DNA of 64,000 bases from an uncultured Bacteroides sp. (GCF_963677685.1 NZ_OY782186.1:3100001-3164000); one strand, 5' to 3'. Positions 8,487 to 18,770 are shown, numbered from the stretch's first letter. Notes: generated by a model not told the origin, from the sequence alone. Numbers and translations: made by a program.

Positions 8487-9287
8487 ATGGAAACAATAAC
8501 TGAACAAGTGCAATGGCTGGTATTTTTCAACGATCAAATCCTGATTGAAAAACGCCAAGAGACATTCACTCTTCCACAAGGGATAAAACCTCCTGTAGAA
8601 CCTGAAAAAGAGACCATTATACATAGTATGACCACCCCTAAAGGAGTAGTATGTAAAGCTTTCACCATTGATCATGAGTTCGAGGAAAACGAACGTTTTT
8701 TCATGACGGGGCTGCGGGCATCTTATGACTGCCTCCCCTACTCTCAATATCAGGCGGCGGGCAAAGCACACGAAATTATACATTGGGATAAAAATAGTAA
8801 TTTCTGTCCGGCATGCGGCACTCCTACTGAGAAGAGAGAGCCTATTATGAAAAAGTGCCCTAAATGTGGTAATGAGCTCTATCCTGCCATCTCTACAGCT
8901 ATACTGGCTTTGGTACGTAAAGAGAACTCTATATTATTGGTGCATGCACTCAATTTTAGAGGAACATTCAACAGTTTAGTGGCAGGCTTTCTGGAAACAG
9001 GAGAAACACTGGAGGAGTGCGTAGCACGGGAAGTACTCGAAGAGACAGGACTCAAAGTGAAAAACATCACTTACTTTGGTAACCAGCCTTGGCCCTATCC
9101 TAGCGGATTAATGGTAGGCTTCATAGCAGACTATGAAAGCGGGGAGATTGAACTACAGAAAGAAGAATTGAGTAGCGGGGCTTTCTATGCAGTGGACAAC
9201 CTTCCTGAGATTCCACGAAAAATGAGTTTAGCTCGCAAGATGATCGACTGGTGGATAGAGGAAGAGACAAAGACAGATCGTAACTAA
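8487..9287 (+). CDS. nudC: NADH/NAD pyrophosphatase (Nudix, zinc-ribbon)
   Basis: A 266-residue Nudix hydrolase of the NudC type, which splits NAD(H) to NMN(H) and AMP and can remove NAD caps from RNA. Motifs seen: a four-Cys zinc ribbon (FCPACG then KCPKCG), a complete Nudix box (GFLETGETLEECVAREVLEE, with further EETGL), and GNQPWPYPSG, matching the SQPWPFPxS signature with Asn for the first Ser. The ATG at 8487 was chosen because the -7 promoter element sits just upstream. It stands alone, read rightwards towards a bidirectional terminator. Confidence 0.92.
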   Translation: METITEQVQWLVFFNDQILIEKRQETFTLPQGIKPPVEPEKETIIHSMTTPKGVVCKAFTIDHEFEENERFFMTGLRASYDCLPYSQYQAAGKAHEIIHWDKNSNFCPACGTPTEKREPIMKKCPKCGNELYPAISTAILALVRKENSILLVHALNFRGTFNSLVAGFLETGETLEECVAREVLEETGLKVKNITYFGNQPWPYPSGLMVGFIADYESGEIELQKEELSSGAFYAVDNLPEIPRKMSLARKMIDWWIEEETKTDRN

Positions 9288-9299
9288 GAAAAAAAGAAA

Positions 9300-9337
9300 A
9301 GCCATATCAAACTCTGATTTTGAGTAATGATATGGCT
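9300..9337. terminator. Bidirectional intrinsic terminator between nudC and the phosphohexomutase gene
   Basis: AGCCATATCA (9300-9309) pairs with TGATATGGCT (9328-9337). An A-rich run precedes and CTTTTC follows, so it can serve both converging genes. Confidence 0.75.
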
Positions 9338-9449
9338 CTTTTCATTGCTGATAAGGATAGTCAAATTTCCAATTAGAAGTTATTCTCTAATAAAATTGAG
9401 TTTTGACAGCTCCTCTTTGTTTCTTATATAAACCTCCAAAAGGAAGATT

Positions 9450-11195
9450 TTAAACGCCTAATGATTTAAGCACTGCCTGAATTTTCTCATCTGCCTCAGC
9501 ATCAGCTCCGGCATAGCAACTACGGCATCCCATCTCTCCTTTTACTTCAACATAGAATTTAATCTTGGGCTCTGTACCAGAAGGACGAACAGAAACCTTA
9601 TTACCGTCTTCTGTGAAATATTGAAGCACATTGGAAGTGTCGGGCATATCAAGGTCAGCAACATTGCCAGTAGCATCAACTTGTTTCAATGTTTGGTAAT
9701 CTTTCACAAGAACAACTTTAGATCCGGCTATCTCTTTAGGAGGATTGTTACGGAAATTAGTCATCATTTGCTTAATCTCTTCAGCGCCACTCTTTCCTTT
9801 CTTCACTACACTGATACCTTTTTCCTTAGAGAAACCATATTCAACGTAAATATCTTGCAATAACTGGAACAAGCTTTTACCATTATCCTTAGCCCATGCA
9901 GCGATCTCAGCGATCAGACAGCAAGCAGAAACAGCATCTTTATCACGTACAAAATCTTCGGCCAGGAAGCCGTAGCTCTCTTCACCACCACCAATGTATT
10001 TCTTCACTCCTTCGAGCAGACGAATCTCACGAGCAATCCATTTAAAGCCGGTATAGCAATCGAGCATCTCGATGTTGTTCTTATCGGCTATTTTCTTGAT
10101 AAGCTCGGTAGTAACAATGGTCTTCACACAGAATTCATTACCCTTAATCTTACCTAATGCTTTATATTGAGTCAAGATGTAATAAAGATACATCATACAG
10201 GTTTGATTACCATTAATCAATACCCACTCGCCTTTATCATTCTTGCAAGAGATACCTACACGGTCAGCATCAGGATCACTTGCCATAACGAGTTCAGCAT
10301 CCATAGCTTTGGCCTTCTCGATAGCCATAAATAGAGCTGCAGGTTCTTCAGGGTTAGGCGATTTAACTGTAGGGAAATCTCCACTGATTACATTTTGCTC
10401 CGGTACGTCGATAATATTAGTGAATCCCCATGACTTCAATGCACGAGGGATAAGTGTAATACCTGTACCATGAATAGGAGTATACACAATCTTCATGTCG
10501 TGATGACGCTTGATTGCTTCAGGATCAATAGAGACTGTTTTAACCTGTTCGATAAATGCATTGTCTACTTCCTCACCTATTATCTCAATCAATGAAGGGT
10601 TACCTTTAAACTTGATATCGGCAGCCGAAGCAATCTTCTCTACTTCGCCGATGATGCCTGTATCATGCGGAGCTAACACCTGTGCGCCATCATCCCAATA
10701 AGCTTTATAACCGTTATATTCCTTAGGGTTGTGTGATGCGGTCAGGATAATACCACTCTGACAGCCGAGGTGACGAATAGCAAAGGATACTTCAGGAGTA
10801 GGACGCAATGCCTCAAAAAGATAAACCTTGATGCCATTGGCAGAGAAAATATCCGCTGAGATTTCAGCAAACTTACGACTATTGTTACGGCAATCGTGCC
10901 CTACCACAACAGAAATCTGCTTGAGATCTTTAAAGTTTTTATTTAAATAATTGGAGAGGCCCTGTGTAGCGGCACCCACAGTATAGATATTCATACGGTT
11001 GCTACCGGCACCCATAATGCCACGCAAACCACCCGTACCAAATTCGAGGTCTTTATAGAACGATTCAATCAATTCGGTTTTATCTTCACTCTCAAGCATC
11101 CGCTTTACATCAGCTTGAGTTTCAGCATCATAAGCAGAAGTAAGCCATTTAGCAGCTTTTTCTGTTACTTGTTTGATTAATTCCTGATTTTCCAT
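9450..11195 (-). CDS. Phosphoglucomutase/phosphomannomutase family enzyme
   Basis: A 581-residue alpha-D-phosphohexomutase, interconverting hexose 1- and 6-phosphates in the cytosol to feed sugar-nucleotide and glycogen pathways. Motifs: the phosphoserine loop ILTASHNPKEYNGYK, the metal-binding loop DPDADRVG, the sugar-binding loop GGGEESYGF, and the C-terminal phosphate-binding RPSGTEPKIKFY. The frame extends to 11318, but the Met at 11195 (MENQELIKQV) fits the family and has a -7 element 53 bp upstream. It is a single-gene unit facing nudC. Whether glucose or mannose phosphate is preferred cannot be read from sequence. Confidence 0.93.
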   Translation of the reverse strand: MENQELIKQVTEKAAKWLTSAYDAETQADVKRMLESEDKTELIESFYKDLEFGTGGLRGIMGAGSNRMNIYTVGAATQGLSNYLNKNFKDLKQISVVVGHDCRNNSRKFAEISADIFSANGIKVYLFEALRPTPEVSFAIRHLGCQSGIILTASHNPKEYNGYKAYWDDGAQVLAPHDTGIIGEVEKIASAADIKFKGNPSLIEIIGEEVDNAFIEQVKTVSIDPEAIKRHHDMKIVYTPIHGTGITLIPRALKSWGFTNIIDVPEQNVISGDFPTVKSPNPEEPAALFMAIEKAKAMDAELVMASDPDADRVGISCKNDKGEWVLINGNQTCMMYLYYILTQYKALGKIKGNEFCVKTIVTTELIKKIADKNNIEMLDCYTGFKWIAREIRLLEGVKKYIGGGEESYGFLAEDFVRDKDAVSACCLIAEIAAWAKDNGKSLFQLLQDIYVEYGFSKEKGISVVKKGKSGAEEIKQMMTNFRNNPPKEIAGSKVVLVKDYQTLKQVDATGNVADLDMPDTSNVLQYFTEDGNKVSVRPSGTEPKIKFYVEVKGEMGCRSCYAGADAEADEKIQAVLKSLGV

Positions 11196-11247
11196 TAGGT
11201 TATTATTTATAATTGTTAGTGACTGTCTATTCACACTGAAAAGCACA

Positions 11248-11255
11248 CAAATGTA
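11248..11255 (-). promoter_or_regulatory. -7 element for the phosphohexomutase gene
   Basis: Reads TACATTTG on the minus strand, matching TAnnTTTG; leader of about 45 nt to the start at 11195. Confidence 0.55.
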
Positions 11256-11362
11256 AAAGAATAACTTTATAAATCCTACTCTAAAAATAGAAGAATACAA
11301 AAAAACTCCCCTTTCCAAAGGAAAAGAGAGCTTTTTGATCTTATTTTAGTCAGAAAGGTTTC

Positions 11363-13060
11363 TTAATTAGTAACCTTATATCTGTCACCGGTCTGTTTCA
11401 CGTACTCTTCGAGGAACTTTTTTGGATATCCGGGACGAACAACCGACGCCGGTTCTCCAATAGAATTACGCTCAAACTGTCCGTTTTTCACGCGCTTCAC
11501 CACTCCGTCATTATACTTAACGATAAGGTATTCGCCTAAACGCTTCCATGTATCAAAAGCACTCTGTGCCGTGATACCGGTATAACGAGTAAGGAATGCT
11601 TTAGCCTCAGCAGGATCTTTGGCATACAATTTAGCCGCAGTAGCTTCAACTCCTTCTTGAGCCAGGTTAAAGGTTGTTTCCAACTCTTTTTGTGTAGCAC
11701 GCACATCATCAATCATCAAACTATAACGTGGATAAACCATATTTGCCACCCAGTTAAAGATCCAGAAAGAAGAATCCCATGAGAAGGTTATATAATCAGC
11801 TCCATTAGGCGCATAACAAGCAGGAACCTTGTCTGTACAGCAATATACAGGAGTGAAAACCGTCATATTAGCATCATCCAAACCAAACCAAAGTACTCCG
11901 CCAATGGCATCAGGTTTTTCCGCACGCATTTGTGCTACAAACACAAAACCGGTTTGCTGAGTTGAGATGGGACGCTCATTGAAATATTTTTGATCGCCAA
12001 CTTTAAAAGTCAAAGGAGAAAGGCGGTAAGGTGTTTTGTATGGACCTGCTCCGAAATCGTTCGAGATATCGAGCGGAGTGCCCTCATAATGATCGCGCAT
12101 CGCATTTTTTACATCCTGAACAGAAATTTTGCGATTAGGTTTCACGAATAACGGCATAGGTTCGTTAGTCTTACCCTGAATATAAGGAAGATAGTCTGCT
12201 CCATTATCGATAAACTTATTGAAGTAGCTCCATACACGGGCTTCGCAGAAACGACGTCCACCAAAATCAAGTGGAGCATAAGCATCAGCAAAGCTGAAAT
12301 CTTTGTTTATACCATTGAAATATCCTTTTTCACGAGCAAACGAGATAACATCAGAGGAATAGAGACAGTTCTCTTTATCATCCATATTAAACTGATGTAT
12401 ACGCGACTGGTTGGCATGAGCAGAGATACAATCATCCGGAACGCGAACGGCTACCCAGACAGCTCCACGTATACCGGCACCTTTGCCTATCATTTCTAAT
12501 ATCCAGATTTCATTAGGGTCAGCAATAGTGAAAGATTCTCCACTGCTATAATAACCATATTCTTTCACTAAACCAGTCATGACTTTGATTGCTTCACGAG
12601 CTGTACGTGAACGTTGCAAACCAATATAGATCAAGCTACCGTAATCAATAATGCCTGTAGTATCAACCAATTCGGGACGTCCGCTAAAAGTAGTCTCGCC
12701 AATAGTCACCTGAAACTCGTTCATGTTACCAATCACGTTATACGTTTGATGTGCCTGTTCTATCTGTCCGAGATATTTATTAGTATCCCACTCATAAACA
12801 TCAAGCATCGTACCTTTTTTATAGGTAGCAGCCGGATAATGGTAGAGTTGTCCAAACAGTCCGTAAGAATCAGCAGAATAAGAGACTATCGTTGAACCGT
12901 CAGCCGAAGCATTTTTTCCTACTATCAGATTTGTACAGGCGGATGTCTCCGCAACAAATGCCACCAATAAGGTAGCGCACAGGAGGAAGCCTTTCCCCCA
13001 TGCTCTCAAAGAGAGAGCAGGCAAAGCTTTACTTTGCTCATTTCCATGTTCCTTCATCAT
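11363..13060 (-). CDS. C69-family dipeptidase (exported)
   Basis: A 565-residue Ntn-hydrolase of peptidase family C69. A signal region (LLCATLLVAFVAETSA) is followed at once by CTNLIVGKNASADGST; the Cys exposed by processing is the expected catalytic nucleophile. It likely cleaves dipeptides in the periplasm. The body contains DGSTIVSYSADSYG, NMNEFQVTIGETTF and YVNYSPF-region equivalents such as YITFSWDSSFW, typical of the family. Its start lies 33 bp after the stop of the M23 peptidase gene on the same strand, so the two are probably co-transcribed from the promoter at 14764. Confidence 0.9.
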   Translation of the reverse strand: MMKEHGNEQSKALPALSLRAWGKGFLLCATLLVAFVAETSACTNLIVGKNASADGSTIVSYSADSYGLFGQLYHYPAATYKKGTMLDVYEWDTNKYLGQIEQAHQTYNVIGNMNEFQVTIGETTFSGRPELVDTTGIIDYGSLIYIGLQRSRTAREAIKVMTGLVKEYGYYSSGESFTIADPNEIWILEMIGKGAGIRGAVWVAVRVPDDCISAHANQSRIHQFNMDDKENCLYSSDVISFAREKGYFNGINKDFSFADAYAPLDFGGRRFCEARVWSYFNKFIDNGADYLPYIQGKTNEPMPLFVKPNRKISVQDVKNAMRDHYEGTPLDISNDFGAGPYKTPYRLSPLTFKVGDQKYFNERPISTQQTGFVFVAQMRAEKPDAIGGVLWFGLDDANMTVFTPVYCCTDKVPACYAPNGADYITFSWDSSFWIFNWVANMVYPRYSLMIDDVRATQKELETTFNLAQEGVEATAAKLYAKDPAEAKAFLTRYTGITAQSAFDTWKRLGEYLIVKYNDGVVKRVKNGQFERNSIGEPASVVRPGYPKKFLEEYVKQTGDRYKVTN

Positions 13061-13093
13061 AAATTATTTTGTACTAATTATTTCTTTTCGTGC

Positions 13094-14737
13094 TCAAAAA
13101 ACATCTTTTACTACTTTTACATTTCCGCATTTATCCGTAACCACAAGCTCTACGCTGTGTTTGCCTGTTTTGTTTATCCGTTTGCGATCTATCTTGCAAA
13201 CCAATCGGTTGGTCATTATCCGCCATTCAAAAAGTGCAAAACGCCCATCAATAGTCCCTCGATAAGAGCGAATAGCCGTTTCAGCATCTTTTATGTGATA
13301 AATAATTTTCCCTGAACGAACCCAGTTTCGTTTGTTTACGGGAACCACTTTAGGAGGTATGGTATCAACCTCAACTGTATAGGTGCCCAATGTTAATACC
13401 TTAGCGGTAATAAAACCTTGATGATACTGTCCACCCACACTATGCATCTTTCCATTTTCGGAAAGTTGGGCAATGTAATATTTTGTGCTATCGGAAACAA
13501 CTTTATTACGTATACCGATAGAAAGTTTACAAGCCGAATGTAAGGGAACAGATTCATCATTAATCTGATAGGTATAAGCTATCGCATCAGAATCAGCCCG
13601 AACGTTAAAAGATAACGATAAATCATTGTATAATGTTCCCTTGGGCACAAATAAAGTCATGCCGGGCTCTTGAAGATAATTGACCTCGTTCCAGACAAAA
13701 TGATACTTCTCACGATGAATTAGCGGTTTAATAGGTTGACGTTTACCTTGCACTACAAAACGGTAACGAGAAGTATTGCCATAGAAGTCTTTCAATTCAT
13801 ACATAAAATGATAATCTCTCTCCTCATTTATATCTATCAAACCTCTAGTTGTTTTATCTGCTGAAAGCATTCTGAGTGTATTACCCGGATCAATAAATGA
13901 TTTCATATAATTACCATACGTCCATGAGTTTATCATACGATTTTCATCCATTGAATAGCGATCTACCGTACTTCTAAAAATTTCTTTCCCATCGACCTTC
14001 AGCATAACAGAATAAACTCCGTAATGATTTGAAGTGCCCGACATGTAGTCATATGCCTTAATTCCTGAACCAATCCAGCCCCAGGCTTCAATGGGACGCA
14101 AAGCATTGGGTAAGAAACGCTTATTCTTGTCGCTCCCCTCTACAACACCTCTGCCCGGTTGAGGAAACAAAATGATTCCATTGGCTTTAGGCGCCCGATT
14201 GTCTTTAATGAGAGGTTTAAAGAAAAGAAGAGGATCTACCCGGTCGCCTGTAGAATCTTCCACAAGATCAAGATGAAGGTGAGGACCGAAAGAATAACCG
14301 GCATTTCCACTCCAAGCGATCTGTTGGCCGGAATGAACAGGATATTCTTCGGGATGTGGAGTAATGTCCGCCGTCCAACTTTCATGTGCATACTGGAAAG
14401 CTTCTACACGTTCGGCAATAGGAGAAACAAAACCGGAGAGATGACGATAGATAGCAGTATAACCGTTATTATAATGTACATAAAGCAAGTGCCCTGAACC
14501 ATGAGTCACTAATATGCGGGAAATATATCCATCGGAAGATGCCAAAACTTTTTTGCCTATTACATTTCCGGTTTTAAAGTCTAGACCGCCATGAAAATGA
14601 TTAGGACGCAATTCGCCAAAGTTACCACTCAGCGTCAGAGGAGTTTCAAGGGGAGGGGTAAAAGTGGCATTTGCAGGAGCCTGAGCATGCCCATCAATAC
14701 AGGTTGACAACAACAAAGCCACTATATACTTTTTCAT
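13094..14737 (-). CDS. M23-family metallopeptidase (peptidoglycan endopeptidase-like)
   Basis: A 547-residue exported protein (signal peptide ending DGHAQA near residue 20). The LytM/M23 domain lies near the N-terminus, at about residues 30-170: HFHGGLDFKT supplies the HxxxD zinc ligands and GPHLHLDL the HxH pair, both intact, so it should be an active peptidoglycan endopeptidase. The long C-terminal half is beta-rich and of unknown function, as in other Bacteroidetes members. It is the first gene of a likely two-gene unit with the C69 peptidase. Confidence 0.9.
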   Translation of the reverse strand: MKKYIVALLLSTCIDGHAQAPANATFTPPLETPLTLSGNFGELRPNHFHGGLDFKTGNVIGKKVLASSDGYISRILVTHGSGHLLYVHYNNGYTAIYRHLSGFVSPIAERVEAFQYAHESWTADITPHPEEYPVHSGQQIAWSGNAGYSFGPHLHLDLVEDSTGDRVDPLLFFKPLIKDNRAPKANGIILFPQPGRGVVEGSDKNKRFLPNALRPIEAWGWIGSGIKAYDYMSGTSNHYGVYSVMLKVDGKEIFRSTVDRYSMDENRMINSWTYGNYMKSFIDPGNTLRMLSADKTTRGLIDINEERDYHFMYELKDFYGNTSRYRFVVQGKRQPIKPLIHREKYHFVWNEVNYLQEPGMTLFVPKGTLYNDLSLSFNVRADSDAIAYTYQINDESVPLHSACKLSIGIRNKVVSDSTKYYIAQLSENGKMHSVGGQYHQGFITAKVLTLGTYTVEVDTIPPKVVPVNKRNWVRSGKIIYHIKDAETAIRSYRGTIDGRFALFEWRIMTNRLVCKIDRKRINKTGKHSVELVVTDKCGNVKVVKDVF

Positions 14738-14763
14738 TTAAATACAATTTTAATTCAAAAATG

Positions 14764-14771
14764 CAAACTTA
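14764..14771 (-). promoter_or_regulatory. -7 element for the M23/C69 peptidase unit
   Basis: Reads TAAGTTTG on the minus strand, 26 bp upstream of the M23 start. Confidence 0.5.
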
Positions 14772-14832
14772 CTAATTTTAATTGAAAGCGTACTTTTGAA
14801 TTATAATAAAACCTGCTAAAATACTACAGGTT

Positions 14833-16164
14833 TTAGTTCTCCTGATACTCAGCTAATTCCCGTTCAGGAGCAACCAGACCATATTGTTCATCATGCTGGC
14901 TAATATCCAAGCCGATCTGTTCACTCTCAGCAGAAACACGCATCGGTATCATCTTATCTGTAACCCAATATAAAGCATAAGTAACTATAAAAGTGTAAGT
15001 GCCTACAATAACTACTGCTAGCAGATGAATAAGGAATACATCCATATTACCGGCTACTAAACCATTCACAAAAATCCCGGTTAATACTGTTCCCAAGATA
15101 CCTCCTACTCCATGTGTAGGAAAAACATCCAAAGCATCATCAACCGAAGTTTTATTTTTCCAATGCACAGCAACATTACATACGATGGTAGTTACCAAAG
15201 CAATAAAGATACTTTGACCAAGCGTAACATAACCAGCGGAAGGAGTAATAGCTACCAAACCAACGACAGCCCCAATAGCAGCTCCCATAGCAGAAGGTTT
15301 GCGCCCGCGTAAACAATCGAAAAACACCCATACCAACATGGCAGTAGCTGCTGCTGTATTGGTATTCAAAAAAGCTTTTATACCGACTGCATTTGCTCCT
15401 AAAGAAGAACCGGCATTGAAGCCAAACCAACCAAGCCAAAGCATAGCTGCTCCTAAAATGACAAAAGGTATATTGGCAGGAACATGAGATTTACACTCTT
15501 CACACCTCTTTCCCAAAAAAATAGCTCCGGCAAGAGCAGCAACTCCTGAAGAGGCATGAACCACAATCCCCCCGGCAAAATCAACAACTCCCATCTGACG
15601 AAGAAAACCATCGGGATGCCATGTCCAATGAGCCAAGGGACAATAAACAAATATGCAGAACAGAATCATAAAGACTAAATAAGAAGAGAAACGTACGCGC
15701 TCTGCAAAAGATCCTGTGATCAATGAAGGAGTAATGATGGCAAACTTCATTTGAAACAAAGCAAAAAGAGCTAAAGGAATAGTAGGCGACAGCAATGCGT
15801 CAGTCTTTGCTCCTACTCCCTGAAACATAAAAAAAGTCATCGGATTACCTACAAAACTACCTATATCAGTTCCAAATGCCAAACTAAAACCAAACACAAC
15901 CCAAATAACACTAATTATCCCCATCGCAATGAAACTTTGCAAAATAGTGGAAATAATATTTTTCTGACGAACCATACCACCATAAAATAAAGAAAGACCG
16001 GGTGTCATCATTAAAACAAAAATAGTGGCTGTTACCATCCATGCTACATCGGCGTAATTTACATTTGCATCCGGTTGCCACAAATCTGAAGATTCAGGAG
16101 TAAAAACCCCAACAATACTAATGATAATCATCAAGCTCATCAAAATAATCCAGCGCTTCTTCAT
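14833..16164 (-). CDS. amt: Ammonium transporter
   Basis: A 443-residue Amt/MEP/Rh channel with about eleven membrane segments after a possible N-terminal signal-like helix. Family motifs are clear: FYGGMVRQKN, the FDFAGG-type signature here as VVDFAGGIVVHASSG (containing the first twin-His histidine), and DVFPTHGVGGILGT (second pore histidine). It imports ammonium across the inner membrane. No P-II (glnK) gene is next to it, unlike many amt loci. It is a monocistronic leftward unit with its own promoter. Confidence 0.95.
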   Translation of the reverse strand: MKKRWIILMSLMIIISIVGVFTPESSDLWQPDANVNYADVAWMVTATIFVLMMTPGLSLFYGGMVRQKNIISTILQSFIAMGIISVIWVVFGFSLAFGTDIGSFVGNPMTFFMFQGVGAKTDALLSPTIPLALFALFQMKFAIITPSLITGSFAERVRFSSYLVFMILFCIFVYCPLAHWTWHPDGFLRQMGVVDFAGGIVVHASSGVAALAGAIFLGKRCEECKSHVPANIPFVILGAAMLWLGWFGFNAGSSLGANAVGIKAFLNTNTAAATAMLVWVFFDCLRGRKPSAMGAAIGAVVGLVAITPSAGYVTLGQSIFIALVTTIVCNVAVHWKNKTSVDDALDVFPTHGVGGILGTVLTGIFVNGLVAGNMDVFLIHLLAVVIVGTYTFIVTYALYWVTDKMIPMRVSAESEQIGLDISQHDEQYGLVAPERELAEYQEN

Positions 16165-16558
16165 TTAAATAATACTTTTATTGGTTATTAGTTAATTAAA
16201 ACTTCTTTTTAATGCAAATAGCACACAGTTAATTTCATTTTATTTTGCGAGCGCAAAAATAGCAAACATATAGATAAATAAAAAGCAAAACGAGCTAAAA
16301 ATAACACAAACATTAAGTAAACTCAAAAAAAAGATCATATTATCTATACTTATCGAGTAAAAACAACAAATAACTAGCATAAGCATAAATATATAACCAA
16401 TAAGACAGAACATCAGCTTTCATATTAAAACAAAAAATCCTCCGCAACTATTAAATCGAAACAACTATAACATTATGATGAAAAAAACGACTTCTAAATA
16501 ACATCAAATATGAAATATCACTATATTGCGCCAAGTTTAACCCCCAAATCAAAACAAT
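16165..16558. promoter_or_regulatory. Divergent control region between amt and ald
   Basis: About 390 bp of AT-rich DNA. A leftward -7 element TATTTTTG lies at 16254-16261 and fits amt, with a leader of about 80 nt. For ald I see only weak rightward matches such as TATATTGC near 16523. No hairpin or repeat stands out. Nitrogen-linked control of both genes is possible but not shown. Confidence 0.45.
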
Positions 16559-17665
16559 ATGATTATTGGAATACCTAAAGAAATTAAAAACAATGAGAAT
16601 CGGGTGGGCATGACACCTGCCGGAGTTCGGGAATTAGTAAAAAGAGGTCATACGCTGTATGTGCAACACACCGCAGGATTTGGAAGCGGTTTTAGTGATG
16701 AGGAATATGTAGCGGCAGGAGGTAAAATACTCCCCACTATTGAAGAAATCTACTCCATCGCTGAAATGATTATAAAAGTAAAAGAACCTATTGCTCCTGA
16801 GTATAAACTCATAAAAAAAGGGCAATTACTGTTTACTTACTTCCATTTTGCTTCAGACGAGAAATTAACGCATGCCATGATTGAAAGCGGAGCAATTTGT
16901 TTGGCATACGAAACGGTGAAAAAAGCTGATGGTTCATTGCCATTGCTTATCCCAATGAGTGAAGTAGCTGGTAGAATGGCCGTACAGGAAGGCGCCCGTT
17001 TCTTAGAGAAACCTCAAGGTGGGAAAGGAATTCTTCTAGGCGGAGTACCGGGAGTAAAACCTGCCAAAGTGCTCATTTTGGGTGCCGGCGTAGTAGGAAC
17101 ACATGCCGCTATATTAGCTGCCGGAGCCGGAGCGGAAGTAACAATAACCGATATCTCTTTACCTCGTTTACGTTATTTGAGCGAAATTCTTCCTAAGAAT
17201 GTGAAAACCCTATACTCGTCAGAGCATAACATCAAAGATGAATTGCCACTAACGAATCTTATTATAGGATCAGTGCTTATCCCGGGAGACAAAGCTCCTC
17301 ATCTTATCACAAAAGAGATGTTGAAATTGATGCAACCGGGTACGGTTATGGTAGATGTAGCTATTGATCAAGGCGGATGCTTTGAAACCTCTCACGCAAC
17401 AAGCCATAGCGAACCTGTGTATATGGTAGATGGAGTAGTGCATTATGCAGTAGCTAACATTCCAGGTGCCGTACCTTACACATCAACTCTTGCTCTGACA
17501 AATGCGACATTACCTTATGCAATTAGTCTAGCAGAAAAAGGATGGAAAGATGCTTGTAAAGCAGATGCTTCATTAGCTGCGGGATTGAATGTTGTTGAAG
17601 GGAAAGTGACATTTAAAGCTGTTGCAGATGTATATGGGTTGAAGTATGAACCTATCACATTATAA
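16559..17665 (+). CDS. ald: Alanine dehydrogenase
   Basis: A 368-residue NAD-dependent alanine dehydrogenase (alanine to pyruvate plus ammonia, reversible). It starts with the family hallmark MIIGIPKEIKNNENRVG, has KVKEP and TYFHFAS carrying the expected catalytic Lys and His, and a Rossmann nucleotide loop LILGAGVVGTHAA at about residues 170-182. Length matches the family. Being divergent from amt, it may help in ammonium assimilation or release (inference). Confidence 0.95.
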   Translation: MIIGIPKEIKNNENRVGMTPAGVRELVKRGHTLYVQHTAGFGSGFSDEEYVAAGGKILPTIEEIYSIAEMIIKVKEPIAPEYKLIKKGQLLFTYFHFASDEKLTHAMIESGAICLAYETVKKADGSLPLLIPMSEVAGRMAVQEGARFLEKPQGGKGILLGGVPGVKPAKVLILGAGVVGTHAAILAAGAGAEVTITDISLPRLRYLSEILPKNVKTLYSSEHNIKDELPLTNLIIGSVLIPGDKAPHLITKEMLKLMQPGTVMVDVAIDQGGCFETSHATSHSEPVYMVDGVVHYAVANIPGAVPYTSTLALTNATLPYAISLAEKGWKDACKADASLAAGLNVVEGKVTFKAVADVYGLKYEPITL

Positions 17666-17690
17666 TGAAACTTCAACAAGTTTAAAGCAA

Positions 17691-17727
17691 TAAAATAAGG
17701 GCGGCCTTTACGGCAACCCTTATTTTA
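17691..17727. terminator. Bidirectional terminator between ald and the nitronate monooxygenase-like gene
   Basis: TAAAATAAGGG (17691-17701) pairs perfectly with CCCTTATTTTA (17717-17727), with U-rich ends on either strand. It sits between converging genes. Confidence 0.8.
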
Positions 17728-17733
17728 TCTATA

Positions 17734-18672
17734 TCACCATTTATATGATTTTGCAACTGCCGCTTGATAACTATCTATCAATTCGTGCATCACTTCATCA
17801 ACCGTATGAATCTTACTAAAAAGAGAAGCGATCTGTCCAATCTCAAGTTCACCTTCAATAAGGTCTCCTTCAAAAATACCTTTTTTAGCTCTTCCTTTTC
17901 CAAGTAGTTCACGAAGTTCATCGGCAGAAGCACCTCGATTTTCGGCTTCTTCTACAGCATCACGAAAAGCATTCTTAACCAAACGAGTAGGTGCTAGTTT
18001 TTTAAGTAAGAGCTTGGTAGTTCCTTCTTCTAAATTTAAACAATAATCCTTGAAGACATCACTAGCAGAGCTCTCTGTAGTCAAAGCAAAACGAGTACCA
18101 ACCTGTACGCCTTCAGCTCCAAGAACAGTAGCCGCAAGAATAGCTTCACCCGTAGCAATTCCTCCTGCAGCAATCAAAGGTAAAGTTGTTGCTTTCCTCA
18201 CAGCAGGAATAAGACACATGGTAGTCGTTTCTTCTCTTCCGTTATGCCCTCCGGCTTCAAAGCCTTCAGCAACAACGGCATCAACTCCAGCAGCTTCGCA
18301 TTTCATAGCGAACTTGGCAGAAGAAACAACATGAACCACAATAAGACCTCGTTCTTTAAGCCATGAAGTCCATGTTTTAGGATTACCGGCAGAAGTAAAT
18401 ACAATCTTAACTCCCTCGTCAACAACTATATTCATAACCTCTTCTAGCTGAGGATACATTAACGGAATATTCACTCCGAAAGGCTTATCAGTAGCTGCTT
18501 GGCATTTACGAATGTGTTCACGCAATACTTCAGGATGCATGGATCCTGCTCCTATCAAGCCAAGTCCACCCGCATTACTGACTGCCGAAGCAAGCCTCCA
18601 ACCACTACACCATACCATTCCTGCTTGTATAATAGGATATTGAATACCTAAAAGAGAAGAAATTCTATTCAT
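17734..18672 (-). CDS. Nitronate monooxygenase / FabK-like flavin enzyme
   Basis: A TIM-barrel FMN enzyme of the 2-nitropropane dioxygenase family, 312 residues from Met at 18672 (MNRISSLLGIQYP). The upstream in-frame extension to 18861 is a hydrophobic low-complexity stretch that overlaps the promoter, so I reject it; Met at 18681 is an alternative. Motifs: PIIQAGMVW near the start, SNAGGLGLIGAGSM, AEGFEAGGHNG and LIAAGGIATG, as in FMN-phosphate binding regions. Members are nitronate-detoxifying oxidases or enoyl-ACP reductases (FabK); the choice cannot be settled here. Confidence 0.85.
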   Translation of the reverse strand: MNRISSLLGIQYPIIQAGMVWCSGWRLASAVSNAGGLGLIGAGSMHPEVLREHIRKCQAATDKPFGVNIPLMYPQLEEVMNIVVDEGVKIVFTSAGNPKTWTSWLKERGLIVVHVVSSAKFAMKCEAAGVDAVVAEGFEAGGHNGREETTTMCLIPAVRKATTLPLIAAGGIATGEAILAATVLGAEGVQVGTRFALTTESSASDVFKDYCLNLEEGTTKLLLKKLAPTRLVKNAFRDAVEEAENRGASADELRELLGKGRAKKGIFEGDLIEGELEIGQIASLFSKIHTVDEVMHELIDSYQAAVAKSYKW

Positions 18673-18762
18673 AACATTCATATTTAATTTTGATACAAAA
18701 ATAAGCATCATGCACAAAAAGACCAAATTAAAAAGCACAATAGGAACGCTCTTGAAAAAAAA

Positions 18763-18770
18763 CAAAGATA
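18763..18770 (-). promoter_or_regulatory. -7 element for the nitronate monooxygenase-like gene
   Basis: Reads TATCTTTG on the minus strand, about 90 bp upstream of the start at 18672 and inside the rejected longer frame. It supports the shorter protein. Confidence 0.6.
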